A stretch of DNA of 64,000 bases from Yoonia sp. R2331 (GTDB taxonomy: Bacteria; Pseudomonadota; Alphaproteobacteria; Rhodobacterales; Rhodobacteraceae): contig NZ_JBGCUN010000001.1 of assembly GCF_041103235.1 (NCBI RefSeq), positions 1,922,001 through 1,986,000 of the forward strand, written 5' to 3'. The notes under the pieces were generated by a model. It worked only from the letters and a program-made list of their open reading frames with translations, made no database searches and had not been told where the DNA came from. The position numbers were made by a program, and so were the translations under genes. Within the stretch, counting starts at the first letter, position 1, and each line of letters starts with the position of its first letter. This document shows positions 25,675 through 34,292 of this stretch, one piece after another.

Positions 25675-26403
25675 ATGAAAATTGATCCAGACAACCCCGC
25701 TGATCTGTCCGCACAGATCGCCAAATCAATCCGCGACGCGATTGTGTCGGGTGATTTGCGCGTTGATGACCGCCTGCCGTCAGAGGCAGAATTGTCCGAG
25801 CAATTCGCGGTCAGCCGTTCCACCGTGCGCGAGGCGCTCAAACGTTTAGGCGCGCAAAGCCTGATCCGCACGCAACGCGGCGCGACCGGCGGGGCCTTTG
25901 TCAACAAGCTGACCTACCCCGACGCTTACGGCCAGCAAATCACGACCTCGACGTTACTGCTGTCGATGAACGCGGTCAGCTTTGCCACAGCCTGCGAGGC
26001 GCGTTATGCGCTTGAACGCGCCTGCGCGCCCCTTTCAGCCCAGCGCCGCACCGCAGATCATCTTGCCACCATGCGGGCCGAAGCACATCGTCAGGCACAA
26101 CCGGGCCTGACGGACGAGGCGTTTTGCGCTAGCGACGTGGCCTTTCACCGCGCCCTTGTCGATGCCGCGGCAAACCCCGTGCTGTCCTACCAATTGGCTG
26201 GCGCGGTCGAGGCGATTGAACCCCTGATGAACATGATCACCTTCAGCGCCCGGTCCCGCGAAACCATCGTCGCCTTGCACAGCGCCATCGCCGATGCGAT
26301 CGAGGCGCAGGACGCTGCGTTGACCGACGTCAAACTGGCGGAGCTGGCGAGCTATACCAACGATCTGGCGCAAAGCGTTTTTGCCGCCCGTCAAAAGACC
26401 TGA
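25675..26403 (+). CDS. FadR-type (GntR/FCD) transcriptional regulator
   Basis: A 242-residue regulator. Residues about 12-75 are a GntR winged helix (LRVDDRLPSEAELSEQFAVS and RSTVREALKRLGAQSLI carry the signature), and residues 90-225 an all-helical FCD ligand domain with typical His/Asp metal positions in SDVAFHRALVDAA and a late ALHSAIADAIEA. Such proteins usually repress until they bind a small organic acid. The perfect inverted repeat immediately upstream is the likely operator. It is divergent from the DUF2182-to-dmdA run, so it is a candidate regulator of DMSP demethylation. Confidence 0.92.
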   Translation: MKIDPDNPADLSAQIAKSIRDAIVSGDLRVDDRLPSEAELSEQFAVSRSTVREALKRLGAQSLIRTQRGATGGAFVNKLTYPDAYGQQITTSTLLLSMNAVSFATACEARYALERACAPLSAQRRTADHLATMRAEAHRQAQPGLTDEAFCASDVAFHRALVDAAANPVLSYQLAGAVEAIEPLMNMITFSARSRETIVALHSAIADAIEAQDAALTDVKLAELASYTNDLAQSVFAARQKT

Positions 26404-26457
26404 CAGCCACCGTCCCTGTGCCTTGACCCGGTCCCCAAACGCCATAGCTGTCGCGTC

Positions 26458-27567
26458 ATGCCCGACTTCCCGCCGTCCCGTAATGCCGCCCATGCCCGGC
26501 TAACCGCCTTCTTGCCTGCCGCCGGTGTCGCCTATGCCCGCACCCGCAATTTTGACCGCGCAGGTCATGTCTCAGCATTGTCGCCCTACATCCGCCACCG
26601 CGTGATTACCGAAGAGGACGTGCTGCGCGCCACCCGCGCCGCCCACAGCTACAAGGCCGCTGAAAAGTTCATTCAAGAGGTCTACTGGCGCACCTATTGG
26701 AAGGGCTGGCTGGAACTGCGCCCCGCGGTCTGGGACCAGTACAAGGCCGACCGCACCGCAGCCTGGAACGCTGTGCAAACCCAATCGGGCCTGCGGCAGC
26801 GGTGGCAGGATGCCTGCGCAGGCGACACTGGCATCGCCTGTTTCGACCATTGGGCGCGGGAATTGGTGCAAACCGGCTATCTGCACAATCATGCGCGGAT
26901 GTGGTTCGCCTCGATCTGGATTTTCACGTTGCAATTGCCTTGGTCACTGGGGGCCGATTTCTTTCTGCGCCACTTGCTGGATGGTGACCCGGCGGCCAAT
27001 ACCCTGTCGTGGCGCTGGGTCGGCGGGCTGCAAACGGTTGGTAAGACCTACCTTGCCCGGCGCGCCAATATTGCCGAACACACCGATGGCCGGTTTGATC
27101 CGGCCGGCCTTGCCAGCCATGCACCGCCACTGACCGGCCCACCCGCACCGCGACCGGGCCCGCCGCCTGTGTCCGATCCCTTGCCCACCTCGGGCCGGAT
27201 CGGCCTTTTGGTAACAGAAGAGGACATGTCCCCCGACTGGCTGCACATTACACCTGTCGCCACAGCATTTTGTCAGACAACAGACCACCGAAGCCACTTG
27301 CAAGTCGCACCGCAAGTTACTGAATTTGTGTCGAAACTTTCTGATGCTCCCAAAATTATTCCTGCTGGCATCCGCGATTGGATGACAGCACACAAGCTCG
27401 ACCACGTTGTGACCTCCTACATCCCCGTAGGCCCAACCCGCGATGCCCTTGCAGAGGCGCCCCTGATCCAGCGCATCCGCGCCTATGACGCTGCCGCCTG
27501 GCCGCGTGCCACTGCAGGTTTTTTCAAGTTCAAAACCGCCATTCCAAGCTTGCTCGCCGGGCTTTAA
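26458..27567 (+). CDS. Photolyase/cryptochrome-like protein with inverted domain order
   Basis: A 369-residue protein. The N-terminal half is a photolyase FAD domain: AYARTRNFDR, VSALSPYIRHRVIT, FIQEVYWRTYWKGWLELRP, YLHNHARMWFASIWIF and LSWRWVGGLQTVG correspond to the conserved FAD-binding helices. The antenna domain that precedes this in ordinary photolyases is missing from the N-terminus. Instead, after a proline-rich linker (about 220-240), the C-terminal half starts RIGLLVTEEDMSPDWL and ends AWPRATAGFFKFKTAIPSLL, which looks like a degenerate antenna-type Rossmann domain placed second. This suggests circular permutation. The activity (DNA repair or light sensing) cannot be told. The ATG is close to the end of the regulator gene (54 bases). 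Confidence 0.8.
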   Translation: MPDFPPSRNAAHARLTAFLPAAGVAYARTRNFDRAGHVSALSPYIRHRVITEEDVLRATRAAHSYKAAEKFIQEVYWRTYWKGWLELRPAVWDQYKADRTAAWNAVQTQSGLRQRWQDACAGDTGIACFDHWARELVQTGYLHNHARMWFASIWIFTLQLPWSLGADFFLRHLLDGDPAANTLSWRWVGGLQTVGKTYLARRANIAEHTDGRFDPAGLASHAPPLTGPPAPRPGPPPVSDPLPTSGRIGLLVTEEDMSPDWLHITPVATAFCQTTDHRSHLQVAPQVTEFVSKLSDAPKIIPAGIRDWMTAHKLDHVVTSYIPVGPTRDALAEAPLIQRIRAYDAAAWPRATAGFFKFKTAIPSLLAGL

Positions 27568-27600
27568 CCCGGCGTTACGAACTGGGGCAGCCCTGCCCCA
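27555..27600 (+). terminator. Tandem hairpins after the photolyase-like gene
   Basis: Two adjacent inverted repeats: CGCCGGG/CCCGGCG (27555-27561 and 27568-27574), whose loop contains the stop codon, and TGGGGCAG/CTGCCCCA (27583-27600) with a 2-base loop. Neither has a clear U-tract, so termination is likely but not sure. Confidence 0.45.
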
Positions 27601-27734
27601 ATTCGGTCAAGACAAACTCAAATTTTCCATGCCTTGAACCCAATCTCGCCACGCCTTCCGCATAGGTCATGAGGCGGGACAGAAGGTTCGCAGCGTGTTG
27701 GTGCTGCATCAGAACCCACGAGGAGAGAGCAGTA

Positions 27735-30700
27735 ATGGCAACCGGTTATCTGGTAAATCTTGGCGCGGATGGCGTTCTTGGGATCGATGACACGATCTCG
27801 GGCAGCCAGTCGACGTTCACCGAAGACGGCGCTGCAATTGCAACCGGTAGCTGGGTTTGGACAGGCGTCTGGACCGGCAATGGCCAAACATACTCCAACA
27901 TCCCCGACACCGGTCTGTTCTACCTCGGCACAGACGGCAACACCTACTTCATCCCCGATACCTGGACCATTTCCAGTGGCTCTGCCGTGGTGACCTCTGC
28001 CCTTGATGGCACTGTTGATGGCACCTCTGGCGACGATGTGATCAACGCCAACTACACCGGCGACCCCGGCGGCGACCAAACCTCTGGTGCGGATGACACG
28101 ATCAATGCAGGCAGCGGCGATGACACCGTGCAGGCAGGCCTGGGCGATGACATCATCGACGGCGGCACCGGCAACGACAGCATCACCGGCGAAACCGGCG
28201 ACGACAGCATCTTAGGTGGCGCGGGCAATGATATCCTGCGCGGCGACGAAAGCGCAGGCACCGGCCGCGCTGTCTTCCAATGGAGCGCGGCCCCCGACCC
28301 TTCCGGCGATGGCTCTGCTATCGACGACGGCGACTTCATGACCGCAGGCTTCGGCCAGGACACCGGCGGCACAACGATCACCTATGCCTATAACGCCTCG
28401 CCCACAGGTTTCCCCGATGGCTCTGGCGGTTCGGACACAACGCCCGAATACAGCACCCTGACCAACGTTGTCAGCGGCATCAACACCGGCGGCGCGCCGG
28501 TGGACACCAACAGCTCTCTCTGGATCGGTGGTGATCTGGCCAGCTCCGCCGCCGACCTCACCTTTGCGGACCCGGTCACCAACGTCTCTTTCCGCGTCAA
28601 CGACATCGACAGCAACGGCATCTTCACCGACCGCGTGACGATCCGCGCCTATGACGCCAACGGTCTTCCTGTCACCGTGACCCTGACCCCGGGTGCCAAT
28701 CTGATCCTCGATGCGACCAACAACAACGTCACCTCAAACGGAACCGCTCACAGCGCCAACGATCCCGAAGCCTCGGTCCTGGTGAATATCCCCGGCCCGG
28801 TGTCCCGGATCGAGATCATCTATACCGACACCGACCAGACCGGCGATGACGGTCTGGTCAACGTCACCGACATCTACTTTGACGAAGTCGCCGACCCCAC
28901 CGGCGACGACACCATTTCAGGTGGCCTGGGCGACGACACGATCTTCGGTGACGGCGGCAACGACCTGCTGACAGGCGATGACAACAATGACGAAATCTAC
29001 GGCGGCGAAGGTGCCGATTCCGCCTTTGGCGGCACCGGCGATGACACGGTATCTGGTGGCGAAGGTGCCGACTACATTGATGGCGACGCAGGCAACGACA
29101 CGCTTTACGGCGGCGGTGGCGCGGACACCATCGTTCTGGACGCAGGCAATGATGTGGCCTTCGGCGGCTCGGGCGGCGACGACATCTCGGCCACGGGCGG
29201 CGACAACACCGTCTTTGGCGACGGCGGTGCAGATACCATCACCATGGGCGCAGGCAATGACGTCATCGACGGCGGCGACCAAAGCGATGAAATCTACGGC
29301 GGTGCAGGTGACGACATCCTCGACGGTGGCGAAGAGGCCTCAGTCGGTGACGATGACACGCTTTATGGCGGTGCTGGCAACGACACCCTGACCGAAACCG
29401 AAACGGACGCAAATTCCAACGACGAACTGCATGGCGACGCGGGCAACGACACGCTGTCATCCAACACCGGTGTTGATACGCTCTATGGTGGTGCGGATCG
29501 CGACACGCTGATCCTGTCTGACACCAGCGGCGCAGACCAGATCGAAGGCGGCGAAGCGGGCGACGACTACGACGTCCTCGATGGCTCGGGCCTGACCCAG
29601 GACACGACCATCACCTGGACAGGCGCGGAACAAGGCACCGCCAGTCGCAACAGCGAAACCGCGCAGTTTTCCGAAATTGAAGAGGCGCGCACCGGGTCCG
29701 GCAACGATACCATTGATGCATCCGGCTCGCCCTCTGGCGTTGTTGTCGACAGCGGTGCTGGCGATGACAGCATCACCGGCTCTGCGGCTGACGATACCAT
29801 CGACGCGGGCGACGGTGCGGATACCGTCGATGGCGGCGCTGGTGACGACACCATTGATCTGGGTGGCACTGGCCCCGATGGCGATGCGGACCTGCTGGTC
29901 TTCTCTGATGGTGACGGCAATGACACCGTCACCAATTTTGATGCCCCAACGCCCAATGGCGATGGCACCTTCACCGGCATTGATCTGCTGGATGTCTCCA
30001 GCCTGACGGATGCGGGCGGCGACCCGGTCAATACCCATGATGTGACCGTCACGGATGATGGCTCGGGCAATGCGGTGCTGACTTTCCCCGGTGGCGAAAG
30101 CATCACGCTGGTCGGGATTTCACCTGCGGATGCCGATAATCCTTACTACCTGACCGCAATCGGCATCCCCCTGCCGGACGGCACAGTTGAAGGCACGGCA
30201 GGTGCTGACACCATCGACGCAAGCTATACTGGCGACCCCGATGGCGACCGGATTGACGCCGACGATGTGATCATCCCGGGCCACGGTGCAAATGATGATC
30301 TGGTCTATGGCTACGGCGGCGCTGACAGTATCACCTCCGGCGACGGCAATGACACCATCTATGGCGGCACGGGCAACGACACCATCGACGGCGGCGCAGA
30401 CGCGGACACGATCTTTGGTGGCGCGGATGCCGACACCATCATCGGGGGCGGCGGCGATGTCGTCGACGGCGGCGAAGCGGGCAATGACAATGACACGCTG
30501 ACCGTCTCTGCCGTGGACCGCATCGAATATGACGCGGGCAATTTTGAAAACGGCACTGTCTACTTTGCGGACGGCACAACGCTCGACTTCACCAATATCG
30601 AAAACGTTGTGGTCACTGACCGCGACGGCACGGTCAGTGGCACCGCCGGTGGTGATCTGATCGACGCGGGCTATACCGGCGACCCTGATGGTGACGTGGT

Positions 30701-33014
30701 GGACGGCGATGACGCCATCCTGCCCGGTGACACCGACAATGACGACCTGATCGAAGCAGGCGCAGGGAACGACACGATCATCGCTGGCGACGGCAATGAT
30801 GACATCTTTGCAGGCACAGGCGACGACACCGTTTTTGGTGGCGCCGGGAATGATTCAATCAATGGCGAGGGCGGCAACGACACGCTCTCCGGTGGCGCGG
30901 GCAGCGACACAATCCTCGGAGGAGGGACGCTCATGGGCGGTGGTGACGACGATTTTCTCTTTACGGACCCGGGCGCTGGCCCCTCGTCTGTTTATGGTGG
31001 GGTTGGCAACGACTTCATCATCGACCAGGGCGATGATGCCAGCCATGACTTGCTGGATGGCGGCACCGGAAACGACGATATCCTGGGCGGGCGCGGCAAT
31101 GACACGATTGTTGGCGGCGACGGTGATGACACTGTCGGCGGCGGCGACGGCGACGATGTTTTCTTTGTTGGCGACGGTGTCGGCATCGACTTGATCACCG
31201 GTGGCGAAGACACTGAAACCACCGGCGACACCATTGAAATGGGTCAGCACGAATTTGTCGCCGAAGATGGCAGCACCGTCTATGGCGGCGTGACCGAAGA
31301 CATGATCGTCGACTTCACCGGCGATGAAGCGGGCACAATCTCGGCTGACTCCAACACCGATGATGGTGACGACACCAACGACAAGACCGTCACCTTTAGC
31401 CAGATTGAACAGATCAACCTTGGCTCCGGCAATGACACCGTCAATGGTGACAGCAACGCCAATAGCGTCGACATGGGCGACGGCGATGACACTTGGGTCC
31501 AGCAGGACGGCTTTGGTGATGACACCATCGTCGGCGGCGAAGGCGGCGAGACGACAGGCGACCGCATTGACGGCTCTGCCCTGACCACCGCTGTGACGGT
31601 CGATTTCTCTGGCGACGAAGCAGGCACGCTGTCTGACGGCACCGACACCGCGACATTCTCGGAGATCGAACAGATCGAAACCGGCGCGGGCGATGACACC
31701 GTGCTGGGCGATACCGGCAACGACAACGTCAGCACCGGCGCGGGCAATGACACCTTGTCCGGCGGCGCAGGCGACGACAGTTTTGACGCAGGCGCAGGCA
31801 ACGACACGCTGGATGGCGGCACCGGCAATGACACGCTAATTGGCGGCGACGGCGATGATACCTTCTCGCTCACCGGCACCTTTGGCGACGACACCATCAC
31901 AGGCGGCGAAGCAGGCGAAGTCGCTGGCGGCGACGTCATCGACGCCTCCTCCCAGACTGACGACCTGACCGTCAACTTCTCAGGCGCAGAGGCTGGCACA
32001 ATTTCGGGCGGCGGCTCCAACGCCAACTTTGCCGAGATCGAACAGATCATCACCGGATCAGGCGACGATCAGATCAACGGTGGCGCTGGCAATGACAACG
32101 TGTCCACCGGCGCGGGCAATGACACGCTGATCGGCGGCGCGGGCGAAGACACGCTGATTGCAGGCTCCGGCAACGACACCCTGACCGTGGCAGAAGGCGA
32201 CACCGCCTCTGGCGACGAAGGCGATGACACCTTTGTCGTCACGGACCTTGCCGAAACCACCACCGGGGCGATCAACATCGACGGCGGTGCGGGCAGCGAA
32301 AGCACCGGCGACACGCTCGATATCAACGGGCTGGCCACCGAAACCGTGGCCCAAATCCGCGCCAATGCGGTTGACGATGGGACCGGCAGCTATTCCGGCT
32401 CTTACACGATGACCGATGGCACGGTTGTCACATTCTCCGAGATCGAGAATATCATCTGCTTCACGCCCGGTACCAACATCGCCACCCCCCACGGCGCGCG
32501 CGACATCGCGGACCTGCGCGTGGGCGATATGGTCGTCACCCGGGATCACGGGCTGCAACCCATCCGCTGGATCCAGCGCCGCACCGTGCCCGCGCTCGAC
32601 CGCTTTGCGCCCGTGCGCATCCGCCCCGGCGTGGTTACCGGTCTGGAACGCGACCTTGTCGTCTCGCCCCAACACCGGATGCTGTTCCAAGGCTACCGCG
32701 CCGAACTGCTCTTTGGCGAAACAGAGGTGCTGGTGGCCGCCAAACACCTCGTTGACGGCGTGCACGTCACCCAGGACGAAAGCGAAACCGTCACCTATAT
32801 CCACATGATGTTCGACGAACACGAAGTGGTCTATGCCGAAGGTGCGGCCACCGAAAGCTTCCACCCCGGCAGCATCGGCCTCTCGGCCATCCACGATGCC
32901 GCGCGCGAAGAACTGTTCCACCTGTTCCCGGACCTGCGCGCCGACGTCAGCATCTACGGCGACACCGCCCGCAAATGCCTCAAACGGCACGAGGCCGACC
33001 TCCTGCGCGTGTAG
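27735..33014 (+). CDS. Giant RTX calcium-binding protein with C-terminal Hint domain
   Basis: A 1759-residue, very acidic repeat protein. Residues 1-90 form a non-repeat head; from about 95 to 1545 most of the sequence is RTX nonapeptides (GGxGxDxUx, e.g. GGAGNDTLSGGAGDD) that bind Ca2+ and fold into parallel beta rolls outside the cell. A non-RTX domain at about 170-395 interrupts them. The C-terminal part from Cys1575 (CFTPGTNIATPHGARDIADLRVGD, quoted in part) is a Hint-2 domain with the conserved SPQHRMLF histidine. Hint domains can self-cleave; this combination is frequent in Roseobacters. There is no Sec signal, consistent with type I secretion, but no such export genes are nearby. GGAGAG lies ahead of the ATG at 27735. 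Role: probable adhesin or surface/biofilm protein. Confidence 0.9.
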   Translation: MATGYLVNLGADGVLGIDDTISGSQSTFTEDGAAIATGSWVWTGVWTGNGQTYSNIPDTGLFYLGTDGNTYFIPDTWTISSGSAVVTSALDGTVDGTSGDDVINANYTGDPGGDQTSGADDTINAGSGDDTVQAGLGDDIIDGGTGNDSITGETGDDSILGGAGNDILRGDESAGTGRAVFQWSAAPDPSGDGSAIDDGDFMTAGFGQDTGGTTITYAYNASPTGFPDGSGGSDTTPEYSTLTNVVSGINTGGAPVDTNSSLWIGGDLASSAADLTFADPVTNVSFRVNDIDSNGIFTDRVTIRAYDANGLPVTVTLTPGANLILDATNNNVTSNGTAHSANDPEASVLVNIPGPVSRIEIIYTDTDQTGDDGLVNVTDIYFDEVADPTGDDTISGGLGDDTIFGDGGNDLLTGDDNNDEIYGGEGADSAFGGTGDDTVSGGEGADYIDGDAGNDTLYGGGGADTIVLDAGNDVAFGGSGGDDISATGGDNTVFGDGGADTITMGAGNDVIDGGDQSDEIYGGAGDDILDGGEEASVGDDDTLYGGAGNDTLTETETDANSNDELHGDAGNDTLSSNTGVDTLYGGADRDTLILSDTSGADQIEGGEAGDDYDVLDGSGLTQDTTITWTGAEQGTASRNSETAQFSEIEEARTGSGNDTIDASGSPSGVVVDSGAGDDSITGSAADDTIDAGDGADTVDGGAGDDTIDLGGTGPDGDADLLVFSDGDGNDTVTNFDAPTPNGDGTFTGIDLLDVSSLTDAGGDPVNTHDVTVTDDGSGNAVLTFPGGESITLVGISPADADNPYYLTAIGIPLPDGTVEGTAGADTIDASYTGDPDGDRIDADDVIIPGHGANDDLVYGYGGADSITSGDGNDTIYGGTGNDTIDGGADADTIFGGADADTIIGGGGDVVDGGEAGNDNDTLTVSAVDRIEYDAGNFENGTVYFADGTTLDFTNIENVVVTDRDGTVSGTAGGDLIDAGYTGDPDGDVVDGDDAILPGDTDNDDLIEAGAGNDTIIAGDGNDDIFAGTGDDTVFGGAGNDSINGEGGNDTLSGGAGSDTILGGGTLMGGGDDDFLFTDPGAGPSSVYGGVGNDFIIDQGDDASHDLLDGGTGNDDILGGRGNDTIVGGDGDDTVGGGDGDDVFFVGDGVGIDLITGGEDTETTGDTIEMGQHEFVAEDGSTVYGGVTEDMIVDFTGDEAGTISADSNTDDGDDTNDKTVTFSQIEQINLGSGNDTVNGDSNANSVDMGDGDDTWVQQDGFGDDTIVGGEGGETTGDRIDGSALTTAVTVDFSGDEAGTLSDGTDTATFSEIEQIETGAGDDTVLGDTGNDNVSTGAGNDTLSGGAGDDSFDAGAGNDTLDGGTGNDTLIGGDGDDTFSLTGTFGDDTITGGEAGEVAGGDVIDASSQTDDLTVNFSGAEAGTISGGGSNANFAEIEQIITGSGDDQINGGAGNDNVSTGAGNDTLIGGAGEDTLIAGSGNDTLTVAEGDTASGDEGDDTFVVTDLAETTTGAINIDGGAGSESTGDTLDINGLATETVAQIRANAVDDGTGSYSGSYTMTDGTVVTFSEIENIICFTPGTNIATPHGARDIADLRVGDMVVTRDHGLQPIRWIQRRTVPALDRFAPVRIRPGVVTGLERDLVVSPQHRMLFQGYRAELLFGETEVLVAAKHLVDGVHVTQDESETVTYIHMMFDEHEVVYAEGAATESFHPGSIGLSAIHDAAREELFHLFPDLRADVSIYGDTARKCLKRHEADLLRV
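28011..30762 (+). repeat. Three GTxG-D-xYTGDPxGD modules in the RTX protein
   Basis: Within the RTX gene a longer module recurs at residues 93, 817 and 966 (bases 28011, 30183, 30630). Each begins T-V-x-G-T-x-G-x-D, continues with I-D/N-A-x-Y-T-G-D-P and ends G-D with more acidic residues; copies two and three extend through IxPG and NDDL. This is a higher-order duplication above the nonapeptide level. Confidence 0.8.
29601..32075 (+). repeat. Four G-x-E-A-G-T ... FSEIEQI modules in the RTX protein
   Basis: A second higher-order module recurs at about residues 624, 1193, 1290 and 1413 (bases 29601, 31311, 31602, 31971). The pattern is V-x-F-S/T-G-x-E-A-G-T, a short variable stretch, then F-S/A-E/Q-I-E-Q-I and a new RTX block (TGSGDD). 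The three C-terminal copies are close together and more alike than the first, which points to recent tandem duplication. Confidence 0.8.
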
Positions 33015-33319
33015 ACCATCGCCATGCCGCAGCACGGTCGCAGAATAAGGTCAGCCTAGCGACAAGAGAGCACGCGGCGCAGCAGCGTCGTGCAGGTTGG
33101 GTATCGCCCGGCCAAGTCTGAATTCGCTGCCGCACGCATCAAGACGCGTTTCGGGACATTCGAAACGTCCCCATTGCTGCCCTGTTCGACCGCCTTAGTG
33201 TCAGAATCGGCTGTGAAATCCATAATGATCAGGCCGAAGCCCCCGCGCGCATTGGGCCTTTATTCTCAAGGTTTGAGGCAGTACTTCTCGCGCTGCAATT
33301 TCAGCACGGAGGCGCCTCT
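33015..33319. other. Intergenic region before tryptophan dioxygenase gene
   Basis: A 305-base gap. It holds one clear inverted repeat, CGTTTCG (33147-33153) and CGAAACG (33161-33167) with a 7-base spacer, about 150 bases ahead of the dioxygenase gene. No terminator with a U-tract is seen after the RTX gene, and a 77-residue open frame over this region looks like chance. Confidence 0.45.
33147..33167. promoter_or_regulatory. Inverted repeat, possible operator
   Basis: A 7-base perfect dyad CGTTTCG-N7-CGAAACG in the region upstream of the tryptophan 2,3-dioxygenase gene. Its size and spacing fit a dimeric regulator site, but no regulator gene adjoins it. Confidence 0.3.
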
Positions 33320-34150
33320 ATGACGTCATATGACCCCGCGGACGACGGCGCCAAAATGTCTTTTGCACAAGACATGAGCTATGCCGATTATCTGTCACTT
33401 GATCCCATTCTTGGATCACAGAACATGAAATCGACCGCACATGATGAAATGCTCTTCATCATCCAGCACCAGACGTCTGAATTGTGGATGCGACTTGCCT
33501 TGCATGAATTGACCACAGCGCGCACGAAACTGTCCGAAGGGGACTTTCCATCTGCTTTCAAGATGCTCACGCGTGTTGCGCGCATCTTTGAACAGCTCAA
33601 CAACGCGTGGGATGTGCTGCGCACGATGACCCCAAGCGAATACACCGCTTTTCGCGATGATTTGGGCAAGTCTTCGGGTTTCCAGTCGCATCAATACCGA
33701 CTGATCGAATTCATTCTGGGCAACCGCAATCGCGCCATGATGAAAGTGCATGAACACCGCCCCGAATTGCATCACATGTTGGGGCAAGAACTTCGGACGA
33801 AATCGCTTTATCACGTCGCGTTGGACCTTCTTGCGCAAGAGCTTGATCTTAGCTTTCCTTCTGAGGCTTATTCCATGGATCAACCGCATCGTTCCTGCAC
33901 AGAGGTGATGAATGCATGGACCCGTGTTTACCGCGATCCCGGTTCGCATTGGACGTTATACGAACTCGCGGAAAAACTTGTCGATCTGGAAGACTATTTC
34001 CGCCGCTGGCGCTTCAATCATGTGACCACAGTTGAACGTATCATTGGCTTTAAACGCGGCACAGGCGGGACGTCTGGTGTCAAATACCTCCGTAAAATGC
34101 TGGAAGTCGAACTCTTTCCAGAACTCTGGAATATGCGGGGCCAATTGTAA
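33320..34150 (+). CDS. kynA: Tryptophan 2,3-dioxygenase
   Basis: A 276-residue heme enzyme that opens the indole ring of tryptophan to N-formylkynurenine, first step of the kynurenine pathway. Family motifs: SYADYLSLDPIL (about 20-31), HDEMLFIIQHQTSELW (41-56) with the substrate-site residues, FQSHQYRLIEFILGNRN and GTGGTSGVKYLRKML near the C-terminus with the heme and substrate contacts. GGAGG precedes the ATG. Length is normal (about 280). Kynureninase and formamidase are not in the window. Base composition is somewhat lower in G+C than most neighbours, suggesting a different history, though the enzyme is common in relatives. Confidence 0.93.
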   Translation: MTSYDPADDGAKMSFAQDMSYADYLSLDPILGSQNMKSTAHDEMLFIIQHQTSELWMRLALHELTTARTKLSEGDFPSAFKMLTRVARIFEQLNNAWDVLRTMTPSEYTAFRDDLGKSSGFQSHQYRLIEFILGNRNRAMMKVHEHRPELHHMLGQELRTKSLYHVALDLLAQELDLSFPSEAYSMDQPHRSCTEVMNAWTRVYRDPGSHWTLYELAEKLVDLEDYFRRWRFNHVTTVERIIGFKRGTGGTSGVKYLRKMLEVELFPELWNMRGQL

Positions 34151-34292
34151 GGGTTCCTAGGGATCACACCTATTTGCAGCAGCATCTGTCACTCTGTGCT
34201 CCGGTCAGCTCGTCGCGACAGGCCTTGCATCATTCCTATTGACCGCCAGCCAAGCATCACCTCTGATGGCCCCGTCACATCAGGCGCATCTC

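Noticed and set aside
25608-25907. Extension of the DUF2182 frame into the regulator gene
   Set aside because: The extra 100 residues are antisense to the GntR winged-helix coding region; GGAGG marks the ATG at 25607.
31280-33035. Long antisense open frames of 257 and 325 codons on the minus strand of the RTX gene
   Set aside because: They mirror the GC-rich repeat coding sequence, have no ribosome site and are low-complexity; codon periodicity belongs to the plus-strand gene.
33090-33323. 77-codon frame between the RTX gene and kynA
   Set aside because: No ribosome site, no recognisable protein features, and it ends at the kynA start by chance.
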